47,357 nucleotides of DNA from Comamonadaceae bacterium (GTDB lineage: Bacteria; Pseudomonadota; Gammaproteobacteria; Burkholderiales; Burkholderiaceae_C): NCBI GenBank assembly GCA_030528485.1, contig JAUMYU010000010.1, forward strand, positions 1-47,357, in the 5' to 3' direction. Shown one piece after another: positions 37,139-47,357 of this stretch. How positions within the stretch are numbered: the first letter of the stretch is position 1; the number at the start of each line of letters is the position of its first letter. The position numbers and the translations under genes were made by a program. The notes under the pieces are model-generated. The model had not been told where the DNA came from. It did no database searches and saw nothing but the letters and a program-made list of their open reading frames with translations.

Positions 37139-37173
37139 TTTTCCACAAAGTTATCCACAGGATGTGTGGATGA
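37139..37173. other. cluster of three DnaA-box-like nonamers
   Basis: TTTTCCACA (37139-37147), the perfect consensus TTATCCACA (37151-37159) and, on the other strand, TCATCCACA (37165-37173) lie within 35 bp. An AT-rich stretch lies about 90 bp to the left. This may be a DnaA-binding or titration site; dnaA, dnaN, gyrB and gidA are not nearby, so an origin is not claimed. Confidence 0.55.
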
Positions 37174-37197
37174 ATGTCTGGCCTTAGCTGGAGCGCA

Positions 37198-37890
37198 TCA
37201 CACCGTGCCGTTGCGAATGGCGTCAATGAGCAGCGTGCTTGCGCCATCCCAGAAGATTTGGATGCCGACGCACAGCAGGATGAAGGCGGAAAGGCGCAGG
37301 AATACGACGGTGCCCGTCTCGCCCAGCAGGCGCAGCAGGTATTCGGCGTAGCGGTAGCTGAGAAACACCAGAACGGAAATGGCCAGCAGCCCGGCCATCG
37401 CGCCGACGGTGCGCACGGCGGAGACAGCGGCGCTGGGCGAGGCCAGGCTCACGCCCACGGTGATGGCGGCCGAGATGGTGCCTGGCCCGCAGGTGAGCGG
37501 GAACGACAGGGGGAAGAACGCTTGCGAGCGCACCATCTCGGGTGTGTAGTTCTCGGCGATCTTGGCTGCGCGCGGCGATTCGGCGCTGTTGGTGGTGAGC
37601 AAGCGCCAGCCGATGCTCATCACCAGCAGGCCGCCGCCCACGCGCACGATGGCCAGCGAGATGCCGAAAATATCCAGCACGAAAGAGCCCAGCAGCGTGG
37701 CGCCTAGCAGCAGGAAAAAGACGTTGCGGGCGATTTTGCGCGCCAGCTCCTGACGGGTTTTTTCCGACGCGCCTTCGGTGAGCGTCAGAAAAATCGGCGC
37801 TGAGCTGGTGGGGTTGGCAATGGGCAGCAGCGTCGCCAGCGTCATCAGGGCGCTGGCGCCGATGGCGCCCAGGTAGCTGTATGTGTCCAT
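37198..37890 (-). CDS. MarC-family integral membrane protein
   Basis: A 230-residue protein with about six hydrophobic segments and the MarC/UPF0056 features LLPIANPTSSAPIFLTLT, FGISLAIVRVGGGLLVM, the PLSFPLTCGPGTISAAI motif and a C-terminal GIQIFWDGASTLL. The molecular role of this inner-membrane family is unknown; it is not established as a drug exporter. ATG 37890 begins MDTYSYLGAIG, chosen by family alignment. It follows argC by 17 bases and is probably in one unit with it. Confidence 0.9.
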   Translation of the reverse strand: MDTYSYLGAIGASALMTLATLLPIANPTSSAPIFLTLTEGASEKTRQELARKIARNVFFLLLGATLLGSFVLDIFGISLAIVRVGGGLLVMSIGWRLLTTNSAESPRAAKIAENYTPEMVRSQAFFPLSFPLTCGPGTISAAITVGVSLASPSAAVSAVRTVGAMAGLLAISVLVFLSYRYAEYLLRLLGETGTVVFLRLSAFILLCVGIQIFWDGASTLLIDAIRNGTV

Positions 37891-37907
37891 AGGCGGCGGG
37901 CGTGGTT

Positions 37908-38843
37908 CTATGCGCGCGGTTCGGCGGGCAGCTCCAGGCCCAGCATCAGCGCCAGGTTTTGCACCGCAGCGCCGCTGGCGCCTTTGCCCAGGTTGTCCAG
38001 CCGGGCCACGCACACGGCGTGCGCGTGCTGCGGGTTGCCAAAGACGCGGATCTCCAGCCGGTTGCTGCCTGCCAGCGTCGTGGCGGCCAGCTTGCCGTCC
38101 TCGGTCGCTGGCTCGGCGCTGACCCAGGCGCTGCCCGCATAGTGGGCGGCATAGGTTTGGGCCAGTTGCTCTGCGCTGGGCTGGCCGGGCAAGGTATCCA
38201 GGTGCAGGGGCAGCTCTACCAGCATGCCTTGCGCGAAGTTGGCCACGCCGGGGATGAAGATGGGACGGCGCGCCAGGCGGCCATAGCGCATGATTTCCGG
38301 AATGTGCTTGTGCGCCAGGCCCAGCGCGTACAGCTCGTAGGCGGGGGCCTGCCCGGCTTCGTAGGCCTCAATCATGGGGCGCCCGCCGCCGCTGTAGCCG
38401 CTGACGGCAGGCAGCGCAACGGGATGGTCGGCGGGCAGCAGGCCGGCATCCACCAGCGGGCGCAGCAGGGCAATGGCGCCGGTGGCGTAACAGCCCGGGT
38501 TGGCCACGCGCTCGGCCGTTTGCACGGCAGCGCGCTGGGCCGGGGACAGCTCGGGGAAGCCGTAAGTCCAGCCCTCGGCCACGCGGTGAGCGGTGCTGGC
38601 GTCGATGATGCGGGGCCTGGGGCCGGGCAGGGCGTCGATCATGGCGACCGATTCGCGCGCGGCGTCATCATGCAGGCACAGCACCACGATGTCGGCCCGG
38701 GCCATCAGCGCGCGCTTGGCCTCGGGATCTTTGCGCAGCGCCGGGTCGATGCGGATGAGTTCAATCCCGGCCATGCCCGCGAGCCGCTCGCGGATTTGCA
38801 GCCCGGTGGTGCCGGCCTCGCCATCGATAAAGACTTTGAACAT
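37908..38843 (-). CDS. argC: N-acetyl-gamma-glutamyl-phosphate reductase
   Basis: Third step of arginine synthesis. The 311-residue protein is the shorter (type 2) Arg[21 protein letters not shown] at the NADP-binding end, [23 protein letters not shown], the catalytic Cys in NPGCYATG and a HKHIPEI segment. An AAGGGA site precedes ATG 38843. It is divergent from sucC with a 314-bp spacer and is followed by marC. Confidence 0.95.
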   Translation of the reverse strand: MFKVFIDGEAGTTGLQIRERLAGMAGIELIRIDPALRKDPEAKRALMARADIVVLCLHDDAARESVAMIDALPGPRPRIIDASTAHRVAEGWTYGFPELSPAQRAAVQTAERVANPGCYATGAIALLRPLVDAGLLPADHPVALPAVSGYSGGGRPMIEAYEAGQAPAYELYALGLAHKHIPEIMRYGRLARRPIFIPGVANFAQGMLVELPLHLDTLPGQPSAEQLAQTYAAHYAGSAWVSAEPATEDGKLAATTLAGSNRLEIRVFGNPQHAHAVCVARLDNLGKGASGAAVQNLALMLGLELPAEPRA

Positions 38844-39157
38844 GCGCAATCCCTTGCAGGTTTTTTACGAAAAAAAGGGGCTGCGCCCGGGCGCGCCATC
38901 GGCCCGGACTGCCCCGTTGTGAGCGGTTGCGCGTTGCACGTGGTTTGCGAAGGCTACAATGCGCCCGCTTGATTTGCGCCCAGGCCAAGGCCCCGCGCGC
39001 AAACCGGGCATGATACATGAGCCTTGCGGCTTAAGGAGAGCGCCGGACCGACCCGTCCAGATGTTGTGTGGGCGGCTTGGTTGGGCTGCATGTTGCCGAT
39101 ATGTGTTCGGCGCGTCCTTAGCGCGCATTCCGTTTCCCCCTCCCTAAGAGATCCCTC
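38844..39157. other. argC-sucC divergent spacer with long sucC leader
   Basis: A 314-bp spacer. A -10-like TACAAT at 38955-38960 with TTGCAC 15 bp upstream would start sucC near 38967, leaving a leader of about 190 bases. The leader has several GC-rich partial hairpins but no clear terminator, and no gene is seen in it. Confidence 0.45.
38934..38960 (+). promoter_or_regulatory. putative sucC promoter
   Basis: TTGCAC (38934-38939) and TACAAT (38955-38960) with a short 15-bp spacer. The -10 box is good; the spacing is below the usual 16-18 bp. Confidence 0.45.
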
Positions 39158-40321
<1,164 letters not shown>

Positions 40322-40330
40322 GGAATTGCC

Positions 40331-41224
40331 ATGTCGATCTACATCAATAAAGACACCAAAGTCATCACCCAGGGCATCACCGGCAAGACCGGCCAGTTCC
40401 ACACCGAAAAGTGCATCGAGTACGCCAACGGCAAGAACTGCTTTGTTGCGGGCGTCAACCCCAAGAAGGCGGGCGAGAAGATTTTTGACGTGCCCATCTT
40501 CGCCAGCGTCAAGGACGCCGCCAGGGAAACCGGCGCTACGGTCAGCGTGATCTACGTGCCGCCCGCGGGCGCGGCCGCCGCGATTTGGGAGGCGGTGGAA
40601 GCCGACCTGGACCTGGCCATCTGCATTACCGAAGGCATCCCCGTCAAGGACATGCTGGAAGTGCGCAACCGCATGAAAGCCAAGGAAGCCGCTGGCGGCA
40701 AGAAAACCCTGCTGCTGGGCCCCAACTGCCCCGGCCTGATCACGCCCGACGAGATCAAGATCGGCATCATGCCCGGCCACATCCACAAGAAAGGCCGCGT
40801 GGGCGTGGTCTCGCGCTCGGGCACGCTGACCTATGAAGCCGTGGCGCAGCTCACCGAGCTGGGCATTGGCCAGTCCAGCGCCGTGGGCATTGGCGGCGAC
40901 CCGATCAACGGCCTCAAGCACATCGACGTGATGAAGGCCTTCAACGACGACCCGGACACCGACGCCGTCATCATGATCGGCGAGATCGGCGGCCCCGACG
41001 AGGCCGAAGCCGCCCGCTGGTGCAAGGAGCACATGAAAAAGCCCGTGGTGGGCTTCATTGCCGGCGTGACCGCCCCTCCGGGCAAGCGCATGGGCCATGC
41101 GGGCGCGCTGATCTCCGGCGGCGAGGACACCGCCGAGGCCAAGCTGGCCGTGATGGAGGAATGCGGCTTCAAGGTCACGCGCAACCCCTCGGAAATGGGC
41201 AAGCTGCTCAAGGCGCTGCTGTAA
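40331..41224 (+). CDS. sucD: succinyl-CoA synthetase alpha subunit
   Basis: The CoA-binding and phospho-His subunit. In 297 residues it shows [26 protein letters not shown], the CoA-site [26 protein letters not shown] and the phosphorylated His in [12 protein letters not shown]. An AAGGAATT site lies before ATG 40331. A GC-rich terminator follows sucD. Confidence 0.98.
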   Translation: MSIYINKDTKVITQGITGKTGQFHTEKCIEYANGKNCFVAGVNPKKAGEKIFDVPIFASVKDAARETGATVSVIYVPPAGAAAAIWEAVEADLDLAICITEGIPVKDMLEVRNRMKAKEAAGGKKTLLLGPNCPGLITPDEIKIGIMPGHIHKKGRVGVVSRSGTLTYEAVAQLTELGIGQSSAVGIGGDPINGLKHIDVMKAFNDDPDTDAVIMIGEIGGPDEAEAARWCKEHMKKPVVGFIAGVTAPPGKRMGHAGALISGGEDTAEAKLAVMEECGFKVTRNPSEMGKLLKALL

Positions 41225-41289
41225 TCGGTGGTGCTTGGCGCAGGGCATGCAAGTCGTGCGCCTCACGCCAATGGCTGCTAAAAGCTTGC

Positions 41290-41316
41290 AAAGGCCCGCT
41301 GGATGCGGGCCTTTTT
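41290..41316 (+). terminator. sucCD terminator
   Basis: AAAGGCCCGC (41290-41299) and GCGGGCCTTT (41305-41314) form a perfect 10-bp stem around TGGAT, followed by two more T. It is 66 bp after the sucD stop. Confidence 0.85.
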
Positions 41317-41500
41317 GCGTGGCCCCCTCCCTGTTCTTGCGCCGCCGTTGGGCACAACACCAGCGGGCGATTTCGCAGAACCCAGGCGGGGAACTGCGCC
41401 CGGCTTTGGTGCTCTCAGAGTGCTTTCTTCTCGCATCGCCGGCACGGGCTATGGACTTATGGGCTATTTGACGGCAGATGCAATCAGTGACAAGCAATCC

Positions 41501-43948
41501 ATGTTTTTCAATCGGTGGAAATCCAGGGCCATGACCGGCCTGCTGGCAACGGCCAGTGCAATGGCCAGCGTATTGGCCGGCGTAGTAGCAGCGCCTGCGC
41601 AGGCGCAAATCTTTGAATCCAGTCGTGCCTCCGGTAGCGGTGCCGGGGGATCTTTGGAAGGCGTATTCGGCCCCGCATCACCAGCCTTGCCGCTTGCCGC
41701 CGGCTCCAGCGTGCAAACCCCGCACGTGCGCGCCGAGCTGCTGGCACACGCCCCGGACGGGATTCACCCTGGCGGCGCTTTCCAACTGGGCTTGTTGATG
41801 GAGCATGCGCCGGGCTGGCACACCTATTGGCAAAACCCTGGCGATTCGGGTATGGCGACCGAGCTGCAATGGCAATTGCCCGCGGGCTTTACCCCCGGCG
41901 CCATTGCATGGCCGACGCCGCTGAAAATGCGTCTGGACGAACTGGCCAACTATGGCTACGAAGGGCGCGTGTTGCTGCCCGTGCCCGTGCAAGTGCCTGC
42001 CAACTGGCAAGCCACAGCGCCGGATGTGGAAATCCGCCTGGATGCCACATGGCTGGCGTGCCGCCTGGAGTGCATCCCGGAGCAGGGCAGTTTGACGCTG
42101 CGCCTGCCAGTGGATGTGCCTTCCTCTGCATGGGCTGGCGAGTTTGCGCAGGCGGCCCGCGCCCAGCCCGTGCCGTTGGCGGTGCAAGGCCACGCTGCGG
42201 CGTCGGGCGACACCCTGCACGTGCGGGTGGAAGGGCTGCCGCCCGATTGGCATGGGCAATCGCTGGAAGTCTTTGCCCAGCAACCACAGGTGCTGCGCCA
42301 CGGCGCGCGTGCAGGCCACGATTGGCAGCAGCGGTGGGAGCAAAGCGCATGGCTGGCGGAGCTGCCGCTGGCCCTGGATCGCGCCGGTAGCGGCCCAAGC
42401 CTGCCGCTGGTGTTAAGCCGCCTGTCGCAAAGCGAAGGCGGCCAATGGGATCCCCATGCCCCTGATGTCTCCGCCGGCCCGATCGGCTGGGCCATCGAAC
42501 TGCCTGTGACGGCGGGCTGGCAAGGCGCCGAGCGCGCCACGTTGGCGCCCGAATTGGTGCAGGCTTTGGCGCAGCAGCGCGAGGCGCAAGAAGGGGGCGC
42601 GGCCACAGGCGTTGCGGCCAGTGCAGCCTCTGGAGCTGCTGCCTCGCCAGCCGTCCAGCCACTCCCTGCGACCCAGCCGCCGCTGTCCCTGGCGCAGTGG
42701 GGAGTGCTTTTGCTGCTGGCCTTGCTGGGCGGCGCGGTGCTCAATTTGATGCCTTGCGTTTTCCCCGTGCTGGCCATCAAAGCCCTGTCCCTGGCGCGCT
42801 ACAGCCAAAACCGCCGTTTGCAGCGCCAAAGCGCGCTGGCGTATGGCGCTGGCGTGGTGCTGTCGTTTGCCGTGCTGGGGGCGTTGGTGTTGGCATTGCA
42901 GGCGGCCGGGCAACAACTGGGCTGGGGCTTTCAACTGCAATCGCCCTGGTTTGTGGCGGGCATGGCCTTGCTGTTCACCCTGATCGGGCTGACCCTGGCG
43001 GGCATTGTTCAACTCCACATTGGGCTGCCCGAGCGGCTGCGCAGTGCAGAGGCGGGTAGCGGCCAGCACTCCCCTGTAGGCGAAGCGTTCTTTTCCGGCG
43101 TGCTGGCGGTGCTGGTCGCCGCACCCTGCACAGGCCCGTTCATGGGGGCGGCGTTGGGGGCCACTTTGACGTTGCCTGCGGCGGCTGCGCTGGCGATTTT
43201 TGTGGCGATTGGCCTCGGTCTGGCTCTGCCCTTTATGGCCCTGGTGTGGTTCCCGCGTGCGCTGGATGCCTTGCCGCGCCCCGGTGCGTGGATGGAGACT
43301 TTCCGCAACGCCATGGCCTGGCCCATGTTCGCCACCGTCGCCTGGTTGCTGTGGGTGCTGGCGCATCAGGTGGGGGTGAACGCCATGATCGCTTGGCTGT
43401 TTGTGCTCTGGGGGCTGGGCTTTGCCTTGTGGCTTTGGGGCAAGCGGCCTGCTGCGGGCGCTGCACTCGCCTTGCGCGGCCTGTGGTGGCTGGCGCTGGC
43501 CGTGCCGGTAGCCGTCGCACTGGCTGGCGGCCACCACTTGGGCAAAACCATCGCCGTGCAAGCCCGCCAGCCCGTTGTGACCGCTACGACCCAGGAGCCG
43601 GGCGAGCAATGGCAAGCCTGGTCGCTGCAAGAGCAGCAGCGCAGCTTGCAAGAAGGCCGCCCCGTGTTTGTGGACTTCACCGCAAGCTGGTGCATCACCT
43701 GCCAGTACAACAAAGCCACCACCTTGGCCGATGCCGAGGTGCTGGCCGACTTCGCCCGGGCCAGGGTGCGCCTGCTGCGCGCGGACTGGACGCGCAGCAA
43801 CCCCGAAATCACCCGCGCCCTGCACGCCCTGGGCCGCACCGGCGTGCCCACCTATGCGCTGCACGTGCCTGGGCAGCCAGTGCAAGTCATGACGGAAATC
43901 CTCGATAAAGCCGCCTTGCGTGCACAACTGGCGGCTTTGGCGCCTTGA
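41501..43948 (+). CDS. dsbD: DsbD/ScsB-type thiol:disulfide interchange protein
   Basis: Carries reducing power from cytoplasmic thioredoxin across the inner membrane. The 815-residue protein has a signal peptide (ending AAPAQAQ), a large periplasmic ScsB-like N-terminal domain with the Cys pair WLACRLECIPEQ near residue 185, a membrane domain with the Cys motifs NLMPCVFPVLAIK (about 417) and VAAPCTGPFMG (about 540), and a C-terminal thioredoxin domain with ASWCITCQ near 730. All three redox pairs are present. The N-terminal domain is closer to ScsB than to classical DsbD. ATG 41501 is chosen as the start of the signal peptide; the frame is open well upstream, so it is not certain. Confidence 0.9.
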   Translation: MFFNRWKSRAMTGLLATASAMASVLAGVVAAPAQAQIFESSRASGSGAGGSLEGVFGPASPALPLAAGSSVQTPHVRAELLAHAPDGIHPGGAFQLGLLMEHAPGWHTYWQNPGDSGMATELQWQLPAGFTPGAIAWPTPLKMRLDELANYGYEGRVLLPVPVQVPANWQATAPDVEIRLDATWLACRLECIPEQGSLTLRLPVDVPSSAWAGEFAQAARAQPVPLAVQGHAAASGDTLHVRVEGLPPDWHGQSLEVFAQQPQVLRHGARAGHDWQQRWEQSAWLAELPLALDRAGSGPSLPLVLSRLSQSEGGQWDPHAPDVSAGPIGWAIELPVTAGWQGAERATLAPELVQALAQQREAQEGGAATGVAASAASGAAASPAVQPLPATQPPLSLAQWGVLLLLALLGGAVLNLMPCVFPVLAIKALSLARYSQNRRLQRQSALAYGAGVVLSFAVLGALVLALQAAGQQLGWGFQLQSPWFVAGMALLFTLIGLTLAGIVQLHIGLPERLRSAEAGSGQHSPVGEAFFSGVLAVLVAAPCTGPFMGAALGATLTLPAAAALAIFVAIGLGLALPFMALVWFPRALDALPRPGAWMETFRNAMAWPMFATVAWLLWVLAHQVGVNAMIAWLFVLWGLGFALWLWGKRPAAGAALALRGLWWLALAVPVAVALAGGHHLGKTIAVQARQPVVTATTQEPGEQWQAWSLQEQQRSLQEGRPVFVDFTASWCITCQYNKATTLADAEVLADFARARVRLLRADWTRSNPEITRALHALGRTGVPTYALHVPGQPVQVMTEILDKAALRAQLAALAP

Positions 43949-44043
43949 ATCACTGTGGGCAGAGGGCGGTTGCCTTTTGTTGCCTTTATTCCTGCGCATC
44001 AGCCAATAGGCGGGCGGAAAACTCCCCCACAATGGCGCCCTGC

Positions 44044-44071
44044 AAAGCGGCCCGCCCAGGCGGGCGCTTTT
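44044..44071 (+). terminator. terminator after dsbD
   Basis: AAAGCG-CCCGCC (with one bulged G) pairs with GGCGGG-CGCTTT over 12 bp around CA, followed by TGCGTTTCTTT. It lies about 95 bp after dsbD and 45 before mscL, so mscL may start from a promoter inside or beside it. Confidence 0.65.
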
Positions 44072-44116
44072 GCGTTTCTTTGTTCCCCCTTTTCAAAATA
44101 TCCAGGGAGATATGCC

Positions 44117-44542
44117 ATGAGCTTCATGCAAGAGTTTCGCGAATTTGCCATCAAAGGCAATGTGATTGATTTGGCCGTGGGCGTCATCATCGGCGGCGCG
44201 TTCGGCAAGATCGTGGATTCGGTGGTGAGCGATCTCATCATGCCGGTCGTTGGCCTGGTGTTTGGCAAGCTCGATTTCTCCAACCTCTTTATCGCCCTGG
44301 GCCAGGCGCCCGAAGGCATTGCCCCCTCGCTGGCCGCATACCGCGAAGCGGGCGTGCCCGTTTTTGCCTACGGCAACTTCATCACCATCGCGCTGAACTT
44401 CCTGATTCTGGCCTTCATCATCTTCATCATGATCAAGCAGATCAACCGCCTCAAGCGCGCCGCCCCGCCCGAAGCGCCTCCCGCCACCCCCGAAGACATC
44501 GTGCTGCTGCGTGAAATCCGCGACAGCCTGCGCAAACCCTGA
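44117..44542 (+). CDS. mscL: large-conductance mechanosensitive channel
   Basis: An emergency valve in the inner membrane that opens on osmotic downshift. The 141-residue protein starts [33 protein letters not shown], the typical MscL N-terminus with the gating helix, has a second membrane segment [20 protein letters not shown] and a cytoplasmic helix [11 protein letters not shown]...[16 protein letters not shown] precedes ATG 44117. Repeat copy 12 follows after 8 bp. Confidence 0.97.
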   Translation: MSFMQEFREFAIKGNVIDLAVGVIIGGAFGKIVDSVVSDLIMPVVGLVFGKLDFSNLFIALGQAPEGIAPSLAAYREAGVPVFAYGNFITIALNFLILAFIIFIMIKQINRLKRAAPPEAPPATPEDIVLLREIRDSLRKP

Positions 44543-44550
44543 TTGAATAG

Positions 44551-44628
44551 ATTTCCAATCAAAGGAAATTTGAATTTAGCCATACCATGCCAAAAATAGG
44601 TTGTTTTGTTTCCTTTTGAATTGGAATA
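44551..44628 (+). repeat. dispersed 3'-end repeat, copy 12
   Basis: Arms CCAATCAAAGGAAA and TTTCCTTTTGAATTGG pair with one bulge. The core is ACCATGCCAAAAATAGGT, followed by TGTTTTGTTTCC. It lies 8 bp after mscL in the same orientation. A second, GC-rich terminator follows. Confidence 0.8.
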
Positions 44629-44649
44629 ATTAGCTTTCCAGAACCCGAA

Positions 44650-44684
44650 GCCCTGCATGCATGGCCCTGTATGCAGGGCTTTTT
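44650..44684 (+). terminator. second terminator after mscL
   Basis: GCCCTGCAT (44650-44658) and ATGCAGGGC (44671-44679) form a 9-bp stem followed by TTTTT. It lies between repeat copy 12 and the tRNA gene. Confidence 0.8.
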
Positions 44685-44751
44685 GCATGCCTTGGGCCAC
44701 CTGTGCCAGAGCGGGCTGCGCTTGCGTTAGAATCGCGCCCCGTTGCTTCTG

Positions 44752-44825
44752 GCGGGCGTCGTTCAATGGCAGGACCTGAGCTTCCCAAGCTCAAGACGTG
44801 GGTTCGATTCCCATCGCCCGCTCCA
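44752..44825 (+). tRNA. tRNA-Gly (anticodon CCC)
   Basis: A complete 74-base cloverleaf. The acceptor stem GCGGGCG pairs with CGCCCGC, the D stem GTTC with GGAC, the anticodon stem TGAGC with GCTCA around TTCCCAA (anticodon CCC), and the T arm contains GGTTCGATTCCC. The CCA end is encoded. TAGAAT at 44728-44733 may be its -10 box, and a terminator follows. Confidence 0.95.
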
Positions 44826-44840
44826 AGCCCCCCAATACCC

Positions 44841-44879
44841 ATCCCGCATGGCTGTAGAACCCAGCTATGCGGGATTTTT
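44841..44879 (+). terminator. tRNA-Gly terminator
   Basis: ATCCCGCAT and ATGCGGGAT form a 9-bp stem, with an inner GCTG/CAGC pairing, followed by TTTTT. It begins 15 bp after the tRNA end. Confidence 0.85.
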
Positions 44880-44942
44880 CATGTCCAAGCCAAGTGGCGC
44901 GCGCAGCCCGCAGAGAGTTGTCCATGCGGGCCGTGTGGCGCG

Positions 44943-45449
44943 TCAATGGTGGTGCCCATGCTCACCGTGGGCGTGGCCGTGGCTGATTTCCTCGGGCGTG
45001 GCGGCGCGGATTTCCAGAATGCGCACCACAAAGCGCACGTGTTTGCCTGCCAAGGGGTGGTTGCCGTCCAAATGGGCTTGCTCGCCCTTGATTTTCACCA
45101 CATGCAGCACTTGGGGGCGGCCCTGGGCGTCCGTGGTTTGCAATTGGCCGCCCACTTTGGCGCCGGGTGGCAGGCTTGCACGCGGCACCACTTGCGCCAG
45201 GCTTTCGTCGCGCACGCCAAAGCCGTCTTGCGGGGGCAAATCCACCGTTGTGGCAAAGCCGGCGCTTTGGCCTTCCAGGGCGGCCTCAATCTTGGGCAGC
45301 AAGTTGCCGTAGCCGCCGTGCAAATAGCTCAGTTGCTCGGCTTTGGATTGCATGGGGCGGCCTTTTTCGTCATCCAGCCGATAGCGGATGGTGACTACCG
45401 TTTGCGGTTGCACCGTTGTGGCGGAGGTGGCGGAAGTGGAAGAAGCCAT
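44943..45449 (-). CDS. slyD: SlyD-like FKBP-type peptidyl-prolyl isomerase
   Basis: A 168-residue cytoplasmic prolyl isomerase and metallochaperone. Split FKBP motifs include VVTIRYRLDDEKGRPM, LSYLHGGYGNLLPKIEAALEGQ, an insert-in-flap part (GVRDESLAQVVPRASLP) and DGNHPLAGKHVRFVVRILEIR. The C-terminus HGHAHGEHGHHH is a His-rich tail as in nickel-binding SlyD, here short and without Cys. ATG 45449 has AGGA upstream; ATG 45470 is an alternative. It is downstream of ugpC but separated from it by a terminator. Confidence 0.93.
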   Translation of the reverse strand: MASSTSATSATTVQPQTVVTIRYRLDDEKGRPMQSKAEQLSYLHGGYGNLLPKIEAALEGQSAGFATTVDLPPQDGFGVRDESLAQVVPRASLPPGAKVGGQLQTTDAQGRPQVLHVVKIKGEQAHLDGNHPLAGKHVRFVVRILEIRAATPEEISHGHAHGEHGHHH

Positions 45450-45515
45450 GAGAGAACGTCCTTTCGTCATGCGTTGTTGCTGCGCCGTCGCGCCGCGCTG
45501 GGTGTGTCGGCGGCT

Positions 45516-45555
45516 AAAAAAATCCGGCACAAGCGTGTGCCGCGCCTGTGCCGGA
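45516..45555 (-). terminator. ugpC terminator
   Basis: On the minus strand TCCGGCACA and TGTGCCGGA form a 9-bp stem (45547-45555 with 45523-45531) followed by seven T. It separates ugpC from slyD. Confidence 0.85.
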
Positions 45556-45590
45556 GTGTCGGGTTTTGAGGCCTGGCTTTGAACAGGCCC

Positions 45591-46652
<1,062 letters not shown>

Positions 46653-46710
46653 GGGTGAGCAGAAAACAGGCTGGAAAAAAGAGCGGCGATCATAACGAAA
46701 GGCAACCGGG

Positions 46711-46746
46711 CAAAAAACCGACAGCCCTTGCAGGTCGGCGGTTTTC
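46711..46746 (-). terminator. terminator-like hairpin upstream of ugpC
   Basis: On the minus strand CCGAC and GTCGG enclose an 11-base loop and are followed by six T. It lies about 60 bases before the ugpC start with no minus-strand gene before it, so it may be a leader attenuator or the end of a small RNA. Confidence 0.45.
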
Positions 46747-47048
46747 TGGCGCTGCCTGTGGCGGGGCGGGAGGGGCAGCATCCATCCCGCACCTGCATCA
46801 CGCGGCGCATGGGCTGTGTGTGATTTTTTGCCACCAGATGGGTGCAAGATGCTGGCCTGCCGCAACTGGCGGGGCAACGCAGCGAGCGCATGGTTTTGGG
46901 GCCAGCCCGAAGGCAGAAACGCCCCGGCATGTGCATTGCGGCGTTGCCGCCCCCTTGCAGCGCAGCCAGGCTGCAAGGCTTGAAGGCGGTCAAAGGCCAG
47001 CGCCTTGCACTGCACCCGCCGGGGCGCTCTCGCGGGGGGCGAAAAGTG

Positions 47049-47066
47049 CATAACACGCTCTAAAAT
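47049..47066 (+). promoter_or_regulatory. putative alaS -10 region
   Basis: ACACGCTCTAAAAT ends in a -10-like TAAAAT. The same string with one change (ACACGCTCTAGAAT) precedes secA at 17018-17031. No good -35 box is visible in either place. Confidence 0.4.
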
Positions 47067-47112
47067 TTGCGCGATTTGATTAGGGGCCTGTTTTTCGCTC
47101 GCTGTGCTTTGA

Positions 47113-47357
<245 letters not shown>

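Larger units (their letters stand above)
36749..37197. other. secB-marC spacer
   Basis: A 449-bp convergent spacer. It holds repeat copy 11, a long bidirectional terminator (36868-36904), an AT-rich stretch around 37020-37060 and a cluster of DnaA-box-like nonamers (37139-37173). No convincing gene is seen. Confidence 0.6.

Noticed and set aside
37013-37173. Calling the DnaA-box cluster the chromosomal origin
   Set aside because: Only three boxes, no dnaA, dnaN, gyrB, gidA or par genes nearby; skew cannot be computed here.

Overview
The window looks like a chromosomal segment of a Betaproteobacterium, most likely order Burkholderiales and Comamonadaceae-like. The evidence is the high GC content, two Bug/TctC-type solute receptors, an FNR/HemN pair, the DciA-like/M23/SecA neighbourhood, the yibN-grxC-secB order and many housekeeping genes of betaproteobacterial type. 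No rRNA, CRISPR array, intact insertion sequence or prophage is visible.

Layout. 1-6131: the 3' end of an unidentified gene, then three tandem paralogous membrane proteins of GT-C glycosyltransferase type, visibly poorer in GC than the rest. 6229-8699: divergent fnr and hemN with a perfect FNR box between them. 8989-14537: an NAD block of nadC, a Bug receptor, pncB, a fused NMN adenylyltransferase/Nudix gene and a creatininase-family gene that overlaps it by 4 bases. 14643-19868: a uracil/hypoxanthine-type DNA glycosylase and a DciA-like gene (minus strand), then an M23 peptidase and secA. 20048-27164 (minus strand): an unidentified membrane-anchored protein, a fused TRAP permease, an LD-carboxypeptidase with a His-rich N-terminus, a second Bug receptor and proA. 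27278-33787: narX/narL-type two-component genes, guaB, a small membrane protein and pgi. 33977-38843: corA, rhodanese-grxC-secB, then marC and argC. 39158-47357: sucCD, a DsbD/ScsB-type reductase, mscL, tRNA-Gly(CCC), slyD, a lone ugpC-type ATPase and the start of alaS.

The most striking feature is a family of at least twelve dispersed AT-rich elements of about 70-100 bp. Each has long complementary outer arms (roughly AATCAAAGGAAA and TTTCCTTTTGATT) around a core close to ATGCCGAAA that sits in the loop of a small inner hairpin. Every copy lies 0-95 bp after the stop codon of a gene, and its core always reads in the same direction as that gene. The sequences vary while pairing is kept, and the inner hairpin is followed by a T-rich stretch. 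I read them as repeat-derived transcription terminators or 3'-end elements spread through the genome. Genes without a copy tend to have a conventional GC-rich terminator.

Other points of interest are a 161-bp MITE-like element with perfect ends and a TTA target duplication, a cluster of three DnaA-box-like nonamers between secB and marC, and terminator-like hairpins in the leaders of corA, yibN and possibly ugpC.
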